From J054 sp965223095 (GTDB lineage: Bacteria > Pseudomonadota > Gammaproteobacteria > Steroidobacterales > GCA-2729495), in the NCBI GenBank assembly GCA_965223095.1, contig OZ244979.1:2108001-2172000 (forward strand): a stretch of 64,000 nucleotides of DNA, in the 5' to 3' direction. Positions 10,077-19,110 of the stretch are shown piece by piece (position 1 is the stretch's first letter; every line of letters starts with the position of its first letter). The notes beneath the pieces are model-generated. The model did no database searches. It worked only from the letters and a program-made list of their open reading frames with translations, and was not told the DNA's origin. A program made the translations under genes and the position numbers.

Positions 10077-10267
10077 ATTGTTTACCTCATTGCTAGAGCT
10101 GCTTATGCGTCGCCGGATGTTTTGGCCTTGACGCCTGTGTTTCTTGGGCCCGATCATAGGATGATGCTTAGGGATCTGATTCGCTCGTGCGAACCACCGG
10201 CAGTTTACTCGATCATTCTGTATGGCGGCAGCTTGCCATTTTGGTCGGGCTTAGGGGCTAGTTGATC

Positions 10268-11374
10268 ATGCCGGCTATCTTGTCACGCTACGTTTTACGC
10301 GAAACGGTACAAACTTGGCTAGTGGTTACCCTAGTCTTGTTATTGATTCTAGTGACCTATCAATTTGCCCAGGTATTGGGCGATGCGGCGGTGGCGCGGG
10401 TACCCAAGGATGCCATTTTCAAAGTGCTGGGACTGACCTCCCTGCAGTTCTTGGCGATTCTTACCCCCGTCGGTCTTTTCTTGTCCATCCTGTTGGCTCT
10501 GGGTCGCCTGTATCGCGACAGCGAAATGGCGGCATTAATGGCCTGTGGCATCGGGCCAACGGGCTTGTATCGGCCGCTCTTAGCTTTTGCCTTGCCACTG
10601 GCCGGGCTCGTGGGTTGGCTGGCCCTGGTGATCGCGCCGGCCGCGACGCGGGATATCGGTAGTATTGCCGAAGAGGCTAGACAAAATGCGGATCTTAGCC
10701 TGATCGAGGCGGGCCGTTTTTTGGCCTTTGGAAAAACGGGCGCGGTGATTTACGCCGAGCAAGTGGATCAAGACGGGCACCTACGCAATGTATTTCTGCA
10801 GCGCAGCCGGTCGGCGGGTGTCATTGAGGTTGTCGTCGCCAAGCGCGCTTGGCAATCACCCGGCAGTACCCCGGATGTACGCCTGTTGCGTTTTGCCGAT
10901 GGTCAACGTTACGAAGGTGAGCCTGGCCGTCCGCGTTTCAATATTGTGAAATTTGACGAGTATGGTGTGCCCTTAGAGATTCCGCCGCCCGGGCCAGTCG
11001 CCGTGGATCCGGAGGCGCGTGAACTATCCGAACTTTTGTCATTGGGCGGATTGCAGAACCATGCCGAGTTGCAATGGCGATTATCCGCACCATTAAACCT
11101 CTTGGTATTGACGTTGCTAGCGGTACCCTTGAGTCGCAGCAGTCCGCGACAGGGCAGGTACGGTGGCTTGTTTGTCGGTGTTCTGCTCTACGTCACTTAC
11201 GTCAATTTGCTAGCCGCGGCGCGAGTCTGGCTGGAGCGAGGCCAGATTCCGGAATTCTTGGGCTTGTGGTGGGTGCATGGTTTGTTCGCTTGTTTGGCCC
11301 TGGTCATGCTGGCTAGACAACAGGGCTTGTTCAAGTTGCCGCGCCGTGGCTTGAGCCCATCGGCTGTCGTATGA
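10268..11374 (+). CDS. lptF: LPS export ABC transporter permease LptF
   Basis: 368 residues of the YjgP/YjgQ family: three N-terminal membrane helices, a periplasmic beta-jellyroll region (about residues 120-270), and three C-terminal helices. LptF pairs with LptG and the LptB ATPase to extract LPS from the inner membrane and push it along the Lpt bridge. The ATG at 10268 is preferred over the TTG two codons upstream; AGGGG lies about 10 bases before it. The stop overlaps the lptG start as ATGA. Confidence 0.96.
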   Translation: MPAILSRYVLRETVQTWLVVTLVLLLILVTYQFAQVLGDAAVARVPKDAIFKVLGLTSLQFLAILTPVGLFLSILLALGRLYRDSEMAALMACGIGPTGLYRPLLAFALPLAGLVGWLALVIAPAATRDIGSIAEEARQNADLSLIEAGRFLAFGKTGAVIYAEQVDQDGHLRNVFLQRSRSAGVIEVVVAKRAWQSPGSTPDVRLLRFADGQRYEGEPGRPRFNIVKFDEYGVPLEIPPPGPVAVDPEARELSELLSLGGLQNHAELQWRLSAPLNLLVLTLLAVPLSRSSPRQGRYGGLFVGVLLYVTYVNLLAAARVWLERGQIPEFLGLWWVHGLFACLALVMLARQQGLFKLPRRGLSPSAVV

Positions 11375-12435
11375 GAATTATCCGGCGCTATCTGTTTCGC
11401 AGTATTTTAGCCAGCCTCGGTTTGGTTTTGGCCGTGTTGTTATCCCTGGGGGTGTTCATCGAATTCGTTGGGCAACTGGATGACACCGGCGTTGGCGACT
11501 ATGGTATTGCGCAAGCACTATTTTTCGCGCTGCTCAAAATGCCGGCCATGGCTTTCGGCATGCTGCCCATGGCGACTCTGCTAGGAGCCTTGCTGGGCTT
11601 GGGGGCCTTGGCTAGTAGCAGCGAATTCATTGTCTTGCGAGCCGCAGGGATATCCACGGCGAGGATTGCCGCGGCGGTGGCAGCGACCGGCTTGGGCCTA
11701 GCGCTTTTCGCTTTACTCTTAGGTGAGTTTATTGCGCCGCCTTTGGACAACTACGCGCGGCAATTCCGTACCTTGGTTAAACATGGCCAGGCGGGTATTC
11801 GTGCCGCCAATGCGGTATGGGTGCGGGACGGCAACACGGTCATTCGCTTGGGACCCCAAGGTGAAGATTTCAGCTACGGCGGCGTCTATATGTTTAGCTT
11901 GGATGGTGCTCGTCTGGTTTCCATGGCGCGTGCAGACTCCGCGGAAATCGATGATACGGATCAGTGGATATTGAATAACTACCGCGAAACCAAATTCGGT
12001 GACGATAGTTTGAAAGTTGCGGAAGTCGAGCGGGCCATTCAACCCTATAGTCTTAACTCGGAAGTGTTGGGTTTGATGGTGGTACGGCCCTCAAGCCTGA
12101 CAGGGCAGGGGCTTTATCGTTACATTAGATACCTACGTAGCAATGAGCTGGATTCGACGCGCTACGAAGTCGCGTTTTGGGGGCGTATTGCCTCCGCGGT
12201 GTCGGTCGTGCCCATGTGCTTACTTGCCTTGCCCTTTGCATTTCGCAGTTTGCGTTCCAGCAGTACTGGGTCGCGTTTAGTCATCGGTGTCATCATCGGG
12301 CTGGTTTACTTTCTATTCAGTGAGACCTTGTCCGACGGCGGGGCGGTTTACCAGCTGCCACCGGCGCTGGTCGCTTGGGCGCCGACCTTGTTGCTGAGCC
12401 TGGCTGTTTATGTACTGCTCAGGCGCGTTGGCTAG
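11371..12435 (+). CDS. lptG: LPS export ABC transporter permease LptG
   Basis: 354 residues with the same architecture as LptF: helices near the N-terminus (SILASLGLVLAVLLSLGVFI), a periplasmic domain around residues 125-265, and C-terminal helices. It is the partner permease in the LptB2FG exporter. It is translationally coupled to lptF by a 4-base overlap. Its TAG stop shares the palindrome CTAG with the stop codon of the convergent RDD gene, so the two coding regions meet with no spacer or room for a terminator. Confidence 0.96.
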   Translation: MRIIRRYLFRSILASLGLVLAVLLSLGVFIEFVGQLDDTGVGDYGIAQALFFALLKMPAMAFGMLPMATLLGALLGLGALASSSEFIVLRAAGISTARIAAAVAATGLGLALFALLLGEFIAPPLDNYARQFRTLVKHGQAGIRAANAVWVRDGNTVIRLGPQGEDFSYGGVYMFSLDGARLVSMARADSAEIDDTDQWILNNYRETKFGDDSLKVAEVERAIQPYSLNSEVLGLMVVRPSSLTGQGLYRYIRYLRSNELDSTRYEVAFWGRIASAVSVVPMCLLALPFAFRSLRSSSTGSRLVIGVIIGLVYFLFSETLSDGGAVYQLPPALVAWAPTLLLSLAVYVLLRRVG

Positions 12436-12869
12436 GACGATCGCAAATGGTCTTTGGGTAGCAGGACGACCCGAGAATTACTCAGACGGTCATGCCAAGC
12501 TAGCTTGTCACGGTCAAAGATTAGCCAAAGCAAGCCTAGGCCAAAGGGTAACCAAGCCAACAAAGCCGTGGCGAAACGTAACAACGCTTGGTGCCAAGTC
12601 AGTAAATCCCCGGCGGGCGTTTGTATCCGCAAGCGCCAGGCTTGCATTCCCAGGGTTTGTCCACTGCGCACCCAAAATCCGATAAAAAATAATGCGACGA
12701 TGACTAACAAGCTCAATTGGTAGCCCAGGTTACCTGGCGGCACGGGCTCGCCATCGCGCGCCATCACGAAGAACAAGCTGGTGAGCATGAGCAGACCGCC
12801 CAGCAGCAAACCGTCGTAAACTGCCGCGGCAAGGCGTCGCATCAGGCCGGCTGTGGGGGCTTGTTTCAA
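12432..12869 (-). CDS. RDD family membrane protein
   Basis: 145 residues. The N-terminal MRRLAAAVYDGLLLGGLLML and the later GMQAWRLRI segment match the RDD family (Arg and two Asp around membrane helices), with about three hydrophobic helices. Function is usually unknown; some members are linked to ion transport. The frame opens with TTG at 12869, and an in-frame ATG at 12842 is an alternative; neither has a good ribosome site. It begins 29 bases downstream of the tRNA-Glu on the same strand, so tRNA read-through may contribute to its transcription. Confidence 0.85.
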   Translation of the reverse strand: MKQAPTAGLMRRLAAAVYDGLLLGGLLMLTSLFFVMARDGEPVPPGNLGYQLSLLVIVALFFIGFWVRSGQTLGMQAWRLRIQTPAGDLLTWHQALLRFATALLAWLPFGLGLLWLIFDRDKLAWHDRLSNSRVVLLPKDHLRSS

Positions 12870-12897
12870 GGTTGTTGGCCCGGCTCCATGGGGTGAA

Positions 12898-12972
12898 TGG
12901 CGCTCCCTACGAGAATCGAACTCGTGTTTCAGCCTTGAGAGGGCCGCGTCCTAACCGCTAGACGAAGGGAGC
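12898..12972 (-). tRNA. tRNA-Glu, anticodon CTC
   Basis: The minus strand folds into a full cloverleaf: acceptor GCTCCCT/AGGGAGC, D-arm with AGCGGTTA loop, anticodon stem CGGCC/GGCTG with loop CTCTCAA, and T-arm ACGAG/CTCGT with TTCGATT loop. The anticodon in positions 34-36 is CTC, reading GAG. The discriminator is G and the 3' CCA is encoded (12898-12900). Overall sequence resembles E. coli tRNA-Glu, which has TTC instead. Confidence 0.95.
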
Positions 12973-13011
12973 GCTGGTACTCGTTCGCTGCCCGATGTGG
13001 CAGGGGCTGCT

Positions 13012-13039
13012 ATTATAGAGAGGCAGGTCGCCCTCACAA
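13012..13039 (-). promoter_or_regulatory. sigma70-type promoter of tRNA-Glu
   Basis: On the minus strand a perfect -10 TATAAT (13012-13017) lies 16 bases after TTGTGA (13034-13039). A GC-rich stretch (AGCAGCCCC) follows the -10, a discriminator type common at stringently controlled stable-RNA promoters. The expected transcript start is about 30 bases before the mature tRNA 5' end. Confidence 0.75.
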
Positions 13040-13074
13040 GGCACATCTATTTTGCCGCTGCCAGGAAGGTTCTC

Positions 13075-14364
13075 ATCGGCTCACCCCTGATTATTCAACG
13101 GCCCGACCATTGCGTGTCTAGGGCCAACATCTCCAAGAGCGCGCTGAAAGTCCTCTATCGTCTTAAAGATGCGGGCTACGCCGCGTTCTTGGTGGGCGGT
13201 GGCGTGCGCGATCTGCTGTTGGGGTATTTGCCGAAAGATTTCGACATCGCCACCGACGCCCGTCCGGAGGAGGTTCGTGCTTTGTTTTCGAACAGCCGGC
13301 TAATCGGGCGCCGCTTTCGACTGGCGCATGTGCGCTTTGGGCGTGAAATCATCGAAGTGGCCACGTTCCGTGGCGCGGGCCAAGAGGACGGCGACAGCCG
13401 GCAGGTCGTCGATGAGTCCGGGCGCATCTTATCCGACAACGTGTGGGGCAGCATCGAGGAGGATGCTCGTCGGCGGGATTTTACGATCAATGCTTTGTAC
13501 TACAACATTGCCGACTACTCGATCTGGGATTTCACCCAGGGCGTGCAGGATATTCATGATCGCTGCATGCGTGTGATTGGTGACCCGGTAAGCCGCTATC
13601 GTGAAGATCCCGTGCGGATGTTGCGGGCCGCACGCTTGGCCGCCAAGCTTGACTTGGGTATTCACGGTGACTCGGCGAAACCCATATCGGGTTTGGCGCA
13701 GCTGCTCGAGGATGTGCCGCCCGCGCGCTTGTTCGATGAATTTTTGAAGCTTTTTCAAACGGGTCACGCGCACGCGAGTTATTGCAAATTGCGTGAGCTG
13801 GGATTGTTTGAGCATTTGTTTCCGGCGCCGGCGGCTTGCCTGGCAAACGCGGACGATCTGGCCTATGCAAAGCTCCTGGAGCTTGCATTCAAGAATACGG
13901 ATCATCGCGTGGCCAATGATCTACCTATTACGCCGATGTTTCTATTTGCCGTGTTGTTATGGCGTCCCGTACAGCACCGACAAGCACAACTTCAAGCGGC
14001 AGAAGATTGCACGCCTAACCAAGCTTTCGTGATGGCGGCGGCGCAGATTAGTGGCGAGCAATGCCAGCGCATTGCGTTGCCGCGTCGCTTTAGCTTACCG
14101 ATGCGCGACATGCTGTATTTGCAATTGCGTCTGGAAAACCGGGGCGGGCGCCGGGCCAAGACCTTACCGCAACACAAGCGTTTTCGTGCCGCTTACGATT
14201 TGCTGGTGATGCGCGCAGAAGCCGGTGAAGTTGAGCCTAAGCTAGTGGATTTCTGGACTGCCATGCGGGCGGATACCAGGGCGGATGTGCCCAAAGGGCG
14301 TTCACGTCGGCGCCGTCGGCGCCGGTCACCCGGGCGGCCGCGCTCTTCCCGGCCAGCGCCTTGA
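13075..14364 (+). CDS. pcnB: poly(A) polymerase I
   Basis: Class II nucleotidyltransferase that adds 3' poly(A) tails to RNA and so promotes decay. The active site is visible as FLVGGGVRDLLLG followed by KDFDIATDA (the DxD pair), then the GRRFRLAHV and RRDFTINALYYN motifs, with an Arg-rich tail RSRRRRRRSPGRP. The start is uncertain: the frame opens with GTG at 12997, but that codon has no ribosome site and lies at the promoter of the divergent tRNA. A strong AGGAAGG (13063-13069) precedes an in-frame ATC at 13075; homology begins shortly after. E. coli pcnB is known to start at AUU. The family call is firm, the start is inferred. Confidence 0.9.
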   Translation: MGSPLIIQRPDHCVSRANISKSALKVLYRLKDAGYAAFLVGGGVRDLLLGYLPKDFDIATDARPEEVRALFSNSRLIGRRFRLAHVRFGREIIEVATFRGAGQEDGDSRQVVDESGRILSDNVWGSIEEDARRRDFTINALYYNIADYSIWDFTQGVQDIHDRCMRVIGDPVSRYREDPVRMLRAARLAAKLDLGIHGDSAKPISGLAQLLEDVPPARLFDEFLKLFQTGHAHASYCKLRELGLFEHLFPAPAACLANADDLAYAKLLELAFKNTDHRVANDLPITPMFLFAVLLWRPVQHRQAQLQAAEDCTPNQAFVMAAAQISGEQCQRIALPRRFSLPMRDMLYLQLRLENRGGRRAKTLPQHKRFRAAYDLLVMRAEAGEVEPKLVDFWTAMRADTRADVPKGRSRRRRRRRSPGRPRSSRPAP

Positions 14365-14374
14365 ACCAAGTGCG

Positions 14375-14878
14375 ATGACCCGGCGAATCTGGCAGTCGGT
14401 TTGGGTCGGCTTGGGCAGTAACTTGGGCGATCCAGTTGTTCAATTGCACAGGGCCGTCGAGGGACTGGCGGATCTGCCACAAACGCGGGTGCTAATGATT
14501 TCGGGTTTGTATCGAAATCCACCCATGGGGCCGATCGCCCAACCGGATTACATTAATGCTGTCGCCGGTTTACTCACTGCTCTGAGCCCGCGACAGTTAC
14601 TTGTTGAACTGCAGTCGTTAGAGCAAGCGGCGGGGCGAGACCGTGGCAAGTCGGAACCATGGGGCGCACGGGAACTTGATCTAGATATCTTGAGTTATGG
14701 GCTAGCGGTCATTGATGAGCCTGGACTCAAAATTCCGCATCCGGGCATTGCCGAGCGAAATTTTGTATTGTTCCCCTTGATTGATACAGTGCCGGGCTTG
14801 CTGATACCAGGTCTGAGTTCCCTGGGGCAGTTGGCCAAGTTTCACGATAGAAGCGCAGTTCAGCTGTTAGGCGAATAG
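14375..14878 (+). CDS. folK: 2-amino-4-hydroxy-6-hydroxymethyldihydropteridine diphosphokinase
   Basis: 167 residues. HPPK transfers pyrophosphate from ATP to the pterin in folate synthesis. The N-terminal VWVGLGSNLGDP and the later signature WGARELDLDILSYG, with IPHPGIAERNFVLFPL, are diagnostic. The ATG at 14375 follows the pcnB stop by 10 bases; the longer upstream frame only reads through the pcnB tail. Confidence 0.96.
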   Translation: MTRRIWQSVWVGLGSNLGDPVVQLHRAVEGLADLPQTRVLMISGLYRNPPMGPIAQPDYINAVAGLLTALSPRQLLVELQSLEQAAGRDRGKSEPWGARELDLDILSYGLAVIDEPGLKIPHPGIAERNFVLFPLIDTVPGLLIPGLSSLGQLAKFHDRSAVQLLGE

Positions 14879-14915
14879 GCCCGCGGGCCGATCGATAAGA
14901 ACTAGAACGAAAAGC

Positions 14916-15563
14916 ATGTCCGAGTCTCGCTATATTGCCATCGAAGGACCCATTGGCGTGGGTAAGACCAGCCTGGCTAAGCGTTTGGCGTCTAGTCTAG
15001 ATGCAGAACTCTTGCTGGAAGAAGCTGCGGCTAATCCATTTCTTGAGCGGTTCTATCAGGATCAGCGGTCGGCCGCTCTGCCAACGCAGCTCTTTTTCTT
15101 GTTTCAGCGGGTTCGGCAAGTTGAGGTGTTGCGGCAAGCAGATATTTTTAGTGACACGCGCATTGCTGACTTCATGCTCGAAAAAGACCGGTTGTTTGCG
15201 GGTATCAATCTCGATCGCGACGAATTGAGTCTTTATGATCAGGTTTATTCATCCTTGAATGTAGATGTGCCGACCCCGGATTTAGTGGTTTATCTTCAGG
15301 CCCCGGTTGACACCTTGCTATTTCGAATCGCGCGGCGCGGTATTGACTATGAGCAACGCATCGGTCGGCGCTACCTCGAGAAACTGGCCGAATCTTACGC
15401 GCGGTTTTTTCATGACTATGATGCTTCGCCTTTGTTGATCGTTAACGCTGCGGCCATTGATCCGGTCAGCAATGAAATGCATTACCAAATGTTACTGGAT
15501 GAGATTTGCCGAATTCGTAGCGGCCGGCATTTCTTTAATCCGGTGTTGTCGGCACTAGCTTAA
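14916..15563 (+). CDS. deoxynucleoside kinase family protein
   Basis: 215 residues. Walker A is IEGPIGVGKTSLAKRLA at the N-terminus; the LFFLFQRVRQVE and ADFMLEKDRLFAGINL segments match the deoxyguanosine/deoxyadenosine kinase (dNK) family, as does the lid-like RRGIDYEQRIG. These enzymes phosphorylate deoxynucleosides for salvage. A gene of this family between folK and panB is common in gammaproteobacteria. The specific nucleoside cannot be read from the sequence. Confidence 0.9.
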   Translation: MSESRYIAIEGPIGVGKTSLAKRLASSLDAELLLEEAAANPFLERFYQDQRSAALPTQLFFLFQRVRQVEVLRQADIFSDTRIADFMLEKDRLFAGINLDRDELSLYDQVYSSLNVDVPTPDLVVYLQAPVDTLLFRIARRGIDYEQRIGRRYLEKLAESYARFFHDYDASPLLIVNAAAIDPVSNEMHYQMLLDEICRIRSGRHFFNPVLSALA

Positions 15564-15583
15564 AGGCGCCGGGAGTTAAGTCT

Positions 15584-16414
15584 ATGTACAAACAGTTGCA
15601 GCAGCGGGGTATGGCAAAGCCACCTGTCAACGTATCCACTTTGACAAGTATGAAGGCGGAGGCTGAGCCCATTGCATGTTTGACAGCCTATGACGCGAGC
15701 TTTGCTCAGCTTGTGGATGAAGCCGGTACAGATTTGGTTTTGGTTGGTGACAGTCTGGGTATGGTGGTGCAAGGCCATGACACCACGGTGCCGGTTACCG
15801 TCGATGACATTATTTACCATTCGCGCAGCGTGGCGAGGGGATTGCGTCGAGCTTTTTTGGTGGCCGACATGCCCTTTATGAGTTACAGCAACGAAAATCA
15901 GGCGCTGGAAAATGCCGTGCGCTTGATGCAGTTGGGCGGTGCGATGATGGTGAAGCTGGAGGGTGGGGCGAGTCAGGTCAACATCGTCCGGCATTTGACC
16001 GATCACGATATTCCCGTTTGCGCGCATCTAGGTTTACGTCCGCAGTCAGTGCATAAGATCGGTGGATTTAAAGTGCAGGGGCGCGACACCGAACAGGCCA
16101 AACGCATGGTTGAAGATGCACTCGCCCTGCAAGATGTGGGCGCGGATATCGTGCTGCTGGAATGCGTACCCAGCGAGTTGGGTGCCGCGGTGCGTGATGC
16201 CGTGGAGGTGCCGGTGATTGGTATCGGTGCCGGACCATCCGTCGATGGACAAATACTAGTTTTGTACGACGTCTTGGGCATTACGCAGGGACCGATGCCG
16301 CGGTTTGTGCAGAACTTTCTTCCCGGCGCCAATTCCGCGCTCGATGCCTGTGCAGCATTTGTCAATGCGGTCAAAAAACGCGATTACCCTGCGCCCGAGC
16401 ATTGTTTTTCCTAA
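15584..16414 (+). CDS. panB: 3-methyl-2-oxobutanoate hydroxymethyltransferase
   Basis: 276 residues, near the E. coli length. PanB makes ketopantoate from 2-oxoisovalerate with methylene-THF, the first step of pantothenate synthesis. Visible motifs are ACLTAYDASFAQLVDEAG, VLVGDSLGMVVQGHDTTVPV (Mg-binding Asp and the catalytic region), GGAMMVKLEGG and GIGAGPSVDGQILVLYD. It is followed 19 bases later by panC. Confidence 0.97.
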   Translation: MYKQLQQRGMAKPPVNVSTLTSMKAEAEPIACLTAYDASFAQLVDEAGTDLVLVGDSLGMVVQGHDTTVPVTVDDIIYHSRSVARGLRRAFLVADMPFMSYSNENQALENAVRLMQLGGAMMVKLEGGASQVNIVRHLTDHDIPVCAHLGLRPQSVHKIGGFKVQGRDTEQAKRMVEDALALQDVGADIVLLECVPSELGAAVRDAVEVPVIGIGAGPSVDGQILVLYDVLGITQGPMPRFVQNFLPGANSALDACAAFVNAVKKRDYPAPEHCFS

Positions 16415-16433
16415 GTCATAGCACCGTCGATTG

Positions 16434-17282
16434 ATGAGGACCATCCGCAAGGTCGCGGACTTGCGCCGCGTGGTTTCTAAATGGCGGAAAGCGGATGAAC
16501 GTGTCGCCTTGGTGCCCACCATGGGTAATTTGCACGCCGGGCACATGAGTTTGGTTGAGCTGGCGCGCGTCCAAGCTGATCGCGTGGTTGTGAGCCTATT
16601 CGTGAATCCGTCCCAGTTTGGCCCGGCAGAAGATTTCGCTGCTTATCCGCGAACATTGAATGAAGATCGCGAGCGGCTTCGCGATGCAAGAGCAGATCTA
16701 TTGTTTGCACCCGATGAGCAGGAGATGTATCCCTTCGGTGTTCGCTCGATGACCAAGGTTTCGGTCCCCGAGTTGTCCGAAATTCTCTGTGGCGCGTCCA
16801 GGCCCGGGCATTTTGACGGGGTGACGACGGTGGTTTGTCGTCTTATTAACATCGTGCAACCGCAGGTCGCGGTGTTCGGACAGAAAGATTATCAACAGTT
16901 AAAAATCATTGAGCGAATGGTTGCCGATTTGCACTTGACCACGGCTATCATTTCCGGGCCAACCCAGCGCGAGCATGATGGTCTGGCATTGAGTTCGCGC
17001 AATCAGTACCTCAGCGGGGTGCAGAGGGCCTCGGCGGCACAAATTTACGCATCGCTGACGTCCTGTGCTGAGCGTCTCTTAGCCGGCGATCGTCAATATT
17101 CGGCTTTGGAGAAGGCCGCTTGCGCTCAGCTGCGAAACGCGGATCTCGTACCCGATTATTTTGCGGTGCGTGTCGCCGATGATTTGTCGCGACCCGGACC
17201 AAACACAAGAAACTTCGTGATTTTAGCGGCGGCGCAATGCGGGCCGGCTCGGCTTATCGATAATTTAGCAATAAGCATTTAG
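16434..17282 (+). CDS. panC: pantothenate synthetase
   Basis: 282 residues. PanC joins pantoate and beta-alanine using ATP. The HIGH-like nucleotide motif is PTMGNLHAGHMSL, followed by VSLFVNPSQF, VFGQKDYQQL and LALSSRNQYL, all diagnostic. The ATG at 16434 is preferred to the TTG one codon upstream. It ends the pcnB-folK-kinase-panB-panC run; the 128 bases after it are AT-rich with no clear T-tract terminator. Confidence 0.97.
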   Translation: MRTIRKVADLRRVVSKWRKADERVALVPTMGNLHAGHMSLVELARVQADRVVVSLFVNPSQFGPAEDFAAYPRTLNEDRERLRDARADLLFAPDEQEMYPFGVRSMTKVSVPELSEILCGASRPGHFDGVTTVVCRLINIVQPQVAVFGQKDYQQLKIIERMVADLHLTTAIISGPTQREHDGLALSSRNQYLSGVQRASAAQIYASLTSCAERLLAGDRQYSALEKAACAQLRNADLVPDYFAVRVADDLSRPGPNTRNFVILAAAQCGPARLIDNLAISI

Positions 17283-17410
17283 AGCTAACAATATATTTTT
17301 CAAAAAGTTAGCCGCGCTTTTTAAGAAAAAAAACAGTTAGGAATCGCGCTGAGACTTCGTTAGAATATTCATGAATCTATGTGTGCTGCTTAATTGACGG
17401 AGTACAGACC

Positions 17411-17917
17411 TTGAAAACCATAAGAAAGATTGGCTTAGCGATGCTATTGAGCTTAGTTGCCAGCACCGTGATGGCGGGCCCAATGAGCTACAACCTGAGC
17501 TGGAGCGGATCCAATGGTTATAGCCTGACCGGCATGTTCAGCTATCAGGACAATGGCCAAAGTCTCGTTGGGGCCGGCGATTTGCTGAGTTTCATGATTG
17601 AAGGTGTCAAGAATGGGAGTTCCATGGGCGTGTGGAGCGGCCAGCCGGACTTTTTCCTGTTTAAGCCTAGTGATCTGCGATTGTCTAGCCTAGGACAGAA
17701 CTGGAACCTGCTTGGCGATGGCGTTGGTTTTGGTTGTCTTTTGACGGGTTGTGGTCTCAGTCATGATGGTCGCATTGAGTGGCGCAGTTTGTCGATGTTG
17801 TCGAAAATCGGCGTCAGTCCGAAATCGGTTGCTCTCAGTGAGCCCGCGGGTCTTGCGCTAATACTGGCTGGCTTGACTGCTTTTGGTCTACGACGCTGGG
17901 TTGCAGTGCCACGCTGA
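17411..17917 (+). CDS. small secreted protein with PEP-CTERM-like C-terminus
   Basis: 168 residues from a TTG at 17411 preceded by GGAG at eight bases. It has a signal peptide (MKTIRKIGLAMLLSLVASTV, cut near VMAGP), a Ser/Gly-rich mature part with two Cys in GCLLTGCGL, and a C-terminus SEPAGLALILAGLTAFGLRR. That tail has the layout of a PEP-CTERM sorting signal (short motif, helix, basic end) but reads SEP instead of PEP. Such tails are processed by exosortase; no exosortase is in the window. A terminator follows directly. Function unknown. Confidence 0.7.
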   Translation: MKTIRKIGLAMLLSLVASTVMAGPMSYNLSWSGSNGYSLTGMFSYQDNGQSLVGAGDLLSFMIEGVKNGSSMGVWSGQPDFFLFKPSDLRLSSLGQNWNLLGDGVGFGCLLTGCGLSHDGRIEWRSLSMLSKIGVSPKSVALSEPAGLALILAGLTAFGLRRWVAVPR

Positions 17918-17934
17918 ATGACTGAGCAAAGGAA

Positions 17935-17969
17935 TTAAAAAAGCCCCGCCCAAGCGGGGCTTTTTTTTG
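17935..17969. terminator. bidirectional rho-independent terminator
   Basis: GCCCCGC-CCAA-GCGGGGC (17943-17960) forms a 7-bp GC stem with a four-base loop, flanked by an A-run on the left and eight T on the right, so it works on both strands. It lies between the converging PEP-CTERM-like gene and queG. Confidence 0.93.
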
Positions 17970-18010
17970 CCACGATTGAACGTGCAGGCATCGTCACAGG
18001 TGGCCGACTA

Positions 18011-19078
18011 CTATTCCTGCACTTCGCCGGCGGAATCTTGTCGCGCCAAAGCCCAGCGAATGTGTTCGCGCACCATGGGCGAGGAATGATCGGCCCGCGC
18101 GCGCAGCGCCGTTTTAATTTTTGGGTCGGGCGGGGCATTGCCGAGTGCCACCGCGATATTGCGCAGCCAACCGTCGAATCCCGGGCGACGAAGGGCGCTG
18201 CCGCGAGTTTTTTCTTGCCAAATTTCCCGGGTCCACGCAAAAAGCTCAGTCAGCGCGACATCATCGAGACCATGTCGCGCTTGAAAAGCGTCCTCACGGG
18301 ATGTTCGGGCGAATTTGTTCCAAGGGCAAAATAGCTGGCAATCATCGCAACCGAAAATTCGATTGCCGATGGCCGCGCGAAACTCGACCGGGATGCTGTC
18401 CTTTAGTTCGATGGTGAGATAGGAGATGCAGCGCCGGGCGTCTAGTTGATAGGGGGCAACAATGGCCTGGGTGGGGCAGACCTCAATACAGCGTCGACAA
18501 CTCCCGCAGTGGTTTACCGCCGCGTTGTCGGCAGGCAAGGCTAAATCGGTGTAGAGCGCACCGAGCAGAAAAAAGGACCCTGCTGATTTATTGAGTAGAT
18601 TGGTGTGTTTGCCTTGCCAACCCAAACCGGCGCGGGCGGCCAGGGGCTTTTCCATGACCGGGGCGCTGTCCACGAACGCACGATAGCCGAAGGGTCCGAT
18701 CTTTGATTCCATGCGGGCGGCCAATTGCTGCACGCGGCGCCGCATGAGCTTGTGGTAATCGCGACCCAAAGCGTAGCGTGCGATATAGGCGTGGCTGCGG
18801 CGCTGCAGTTGCGCGTCGGCCTTGGCGACCGCCTGCGGCAAATGGTCCATGCGCAGCATGACGATGCTGCGGGTACCCGGCACCAATTCTGCCGGCCGAG
18901 TGCGACGCTTACCGTGGCGAGCTAGATAGCCCATCTCGCCATGAAAGTCCTGCGCCAGCCAAGCTGCCAATTGTTGTTCCGCCCCGGTCAGGTCGGTGTC
19001 CGCGATGCCCAGCGCCTGAAAGCCGAGTTCGGCGGCCCAGCGGCGCATGGCGGCGACCAGTTTTTCAGCGTCCCGCAT
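18011..19078 (-). CDS. queG: epoxyqueuosine reductase
   Basis: 355 residues. QueG reduces epoxyqueuosine to queuosine in tRNA using cobalamin and two 4Fe-4S clusters. The cluster motifs are CGSCRRCIEVCPTQAI and CDDCQLFCPWNKF, with the typical KHTNLLNKSAGSFFLLG segment between active-site elements, and a HEAT-like C-terminus (RNIAVALGNAP). I chose the ATG at 19078 because AAGGA is six bases upstream; the frame extends to 19129 but would overlap the divergent nnrD start. Confidence 0.95.
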   Translation of the reverse strand: MRDAEKLVAAMRRWAAELGFQALGIADTDLTGAEQQLAAWLAQDFHGEMGYLARHGKRRTRPAELVPGTRSIVMLRMDHLPQAVAKADAQLQRRSHAYIARYALGRDYHKLMRRRVQQLAARMESKIGPFGYRAFVDSAPVMEKPLAARAGLGWQGKHTNLLNKSAGSFFLLGALYTDLALPADNAAVNHCGSCRRCIEVCPTQAIVAPYQLDARRCISYLTIELKDSIPVEFRAAIGNRIFGCDDCQLFCPWNKFARTSREDAFQARHGLDDVALTELFAWTREIWQEKTRGSALRRPGFDGWLRNIAVALGNAPPDPKIKTALRARADHSSPMVREHIRWALARQDSAGEVQE

Positions 19079-19110
19079 GAACGTCCTTAAGCTCGGTGAA
19101 GGGTGGCCAG

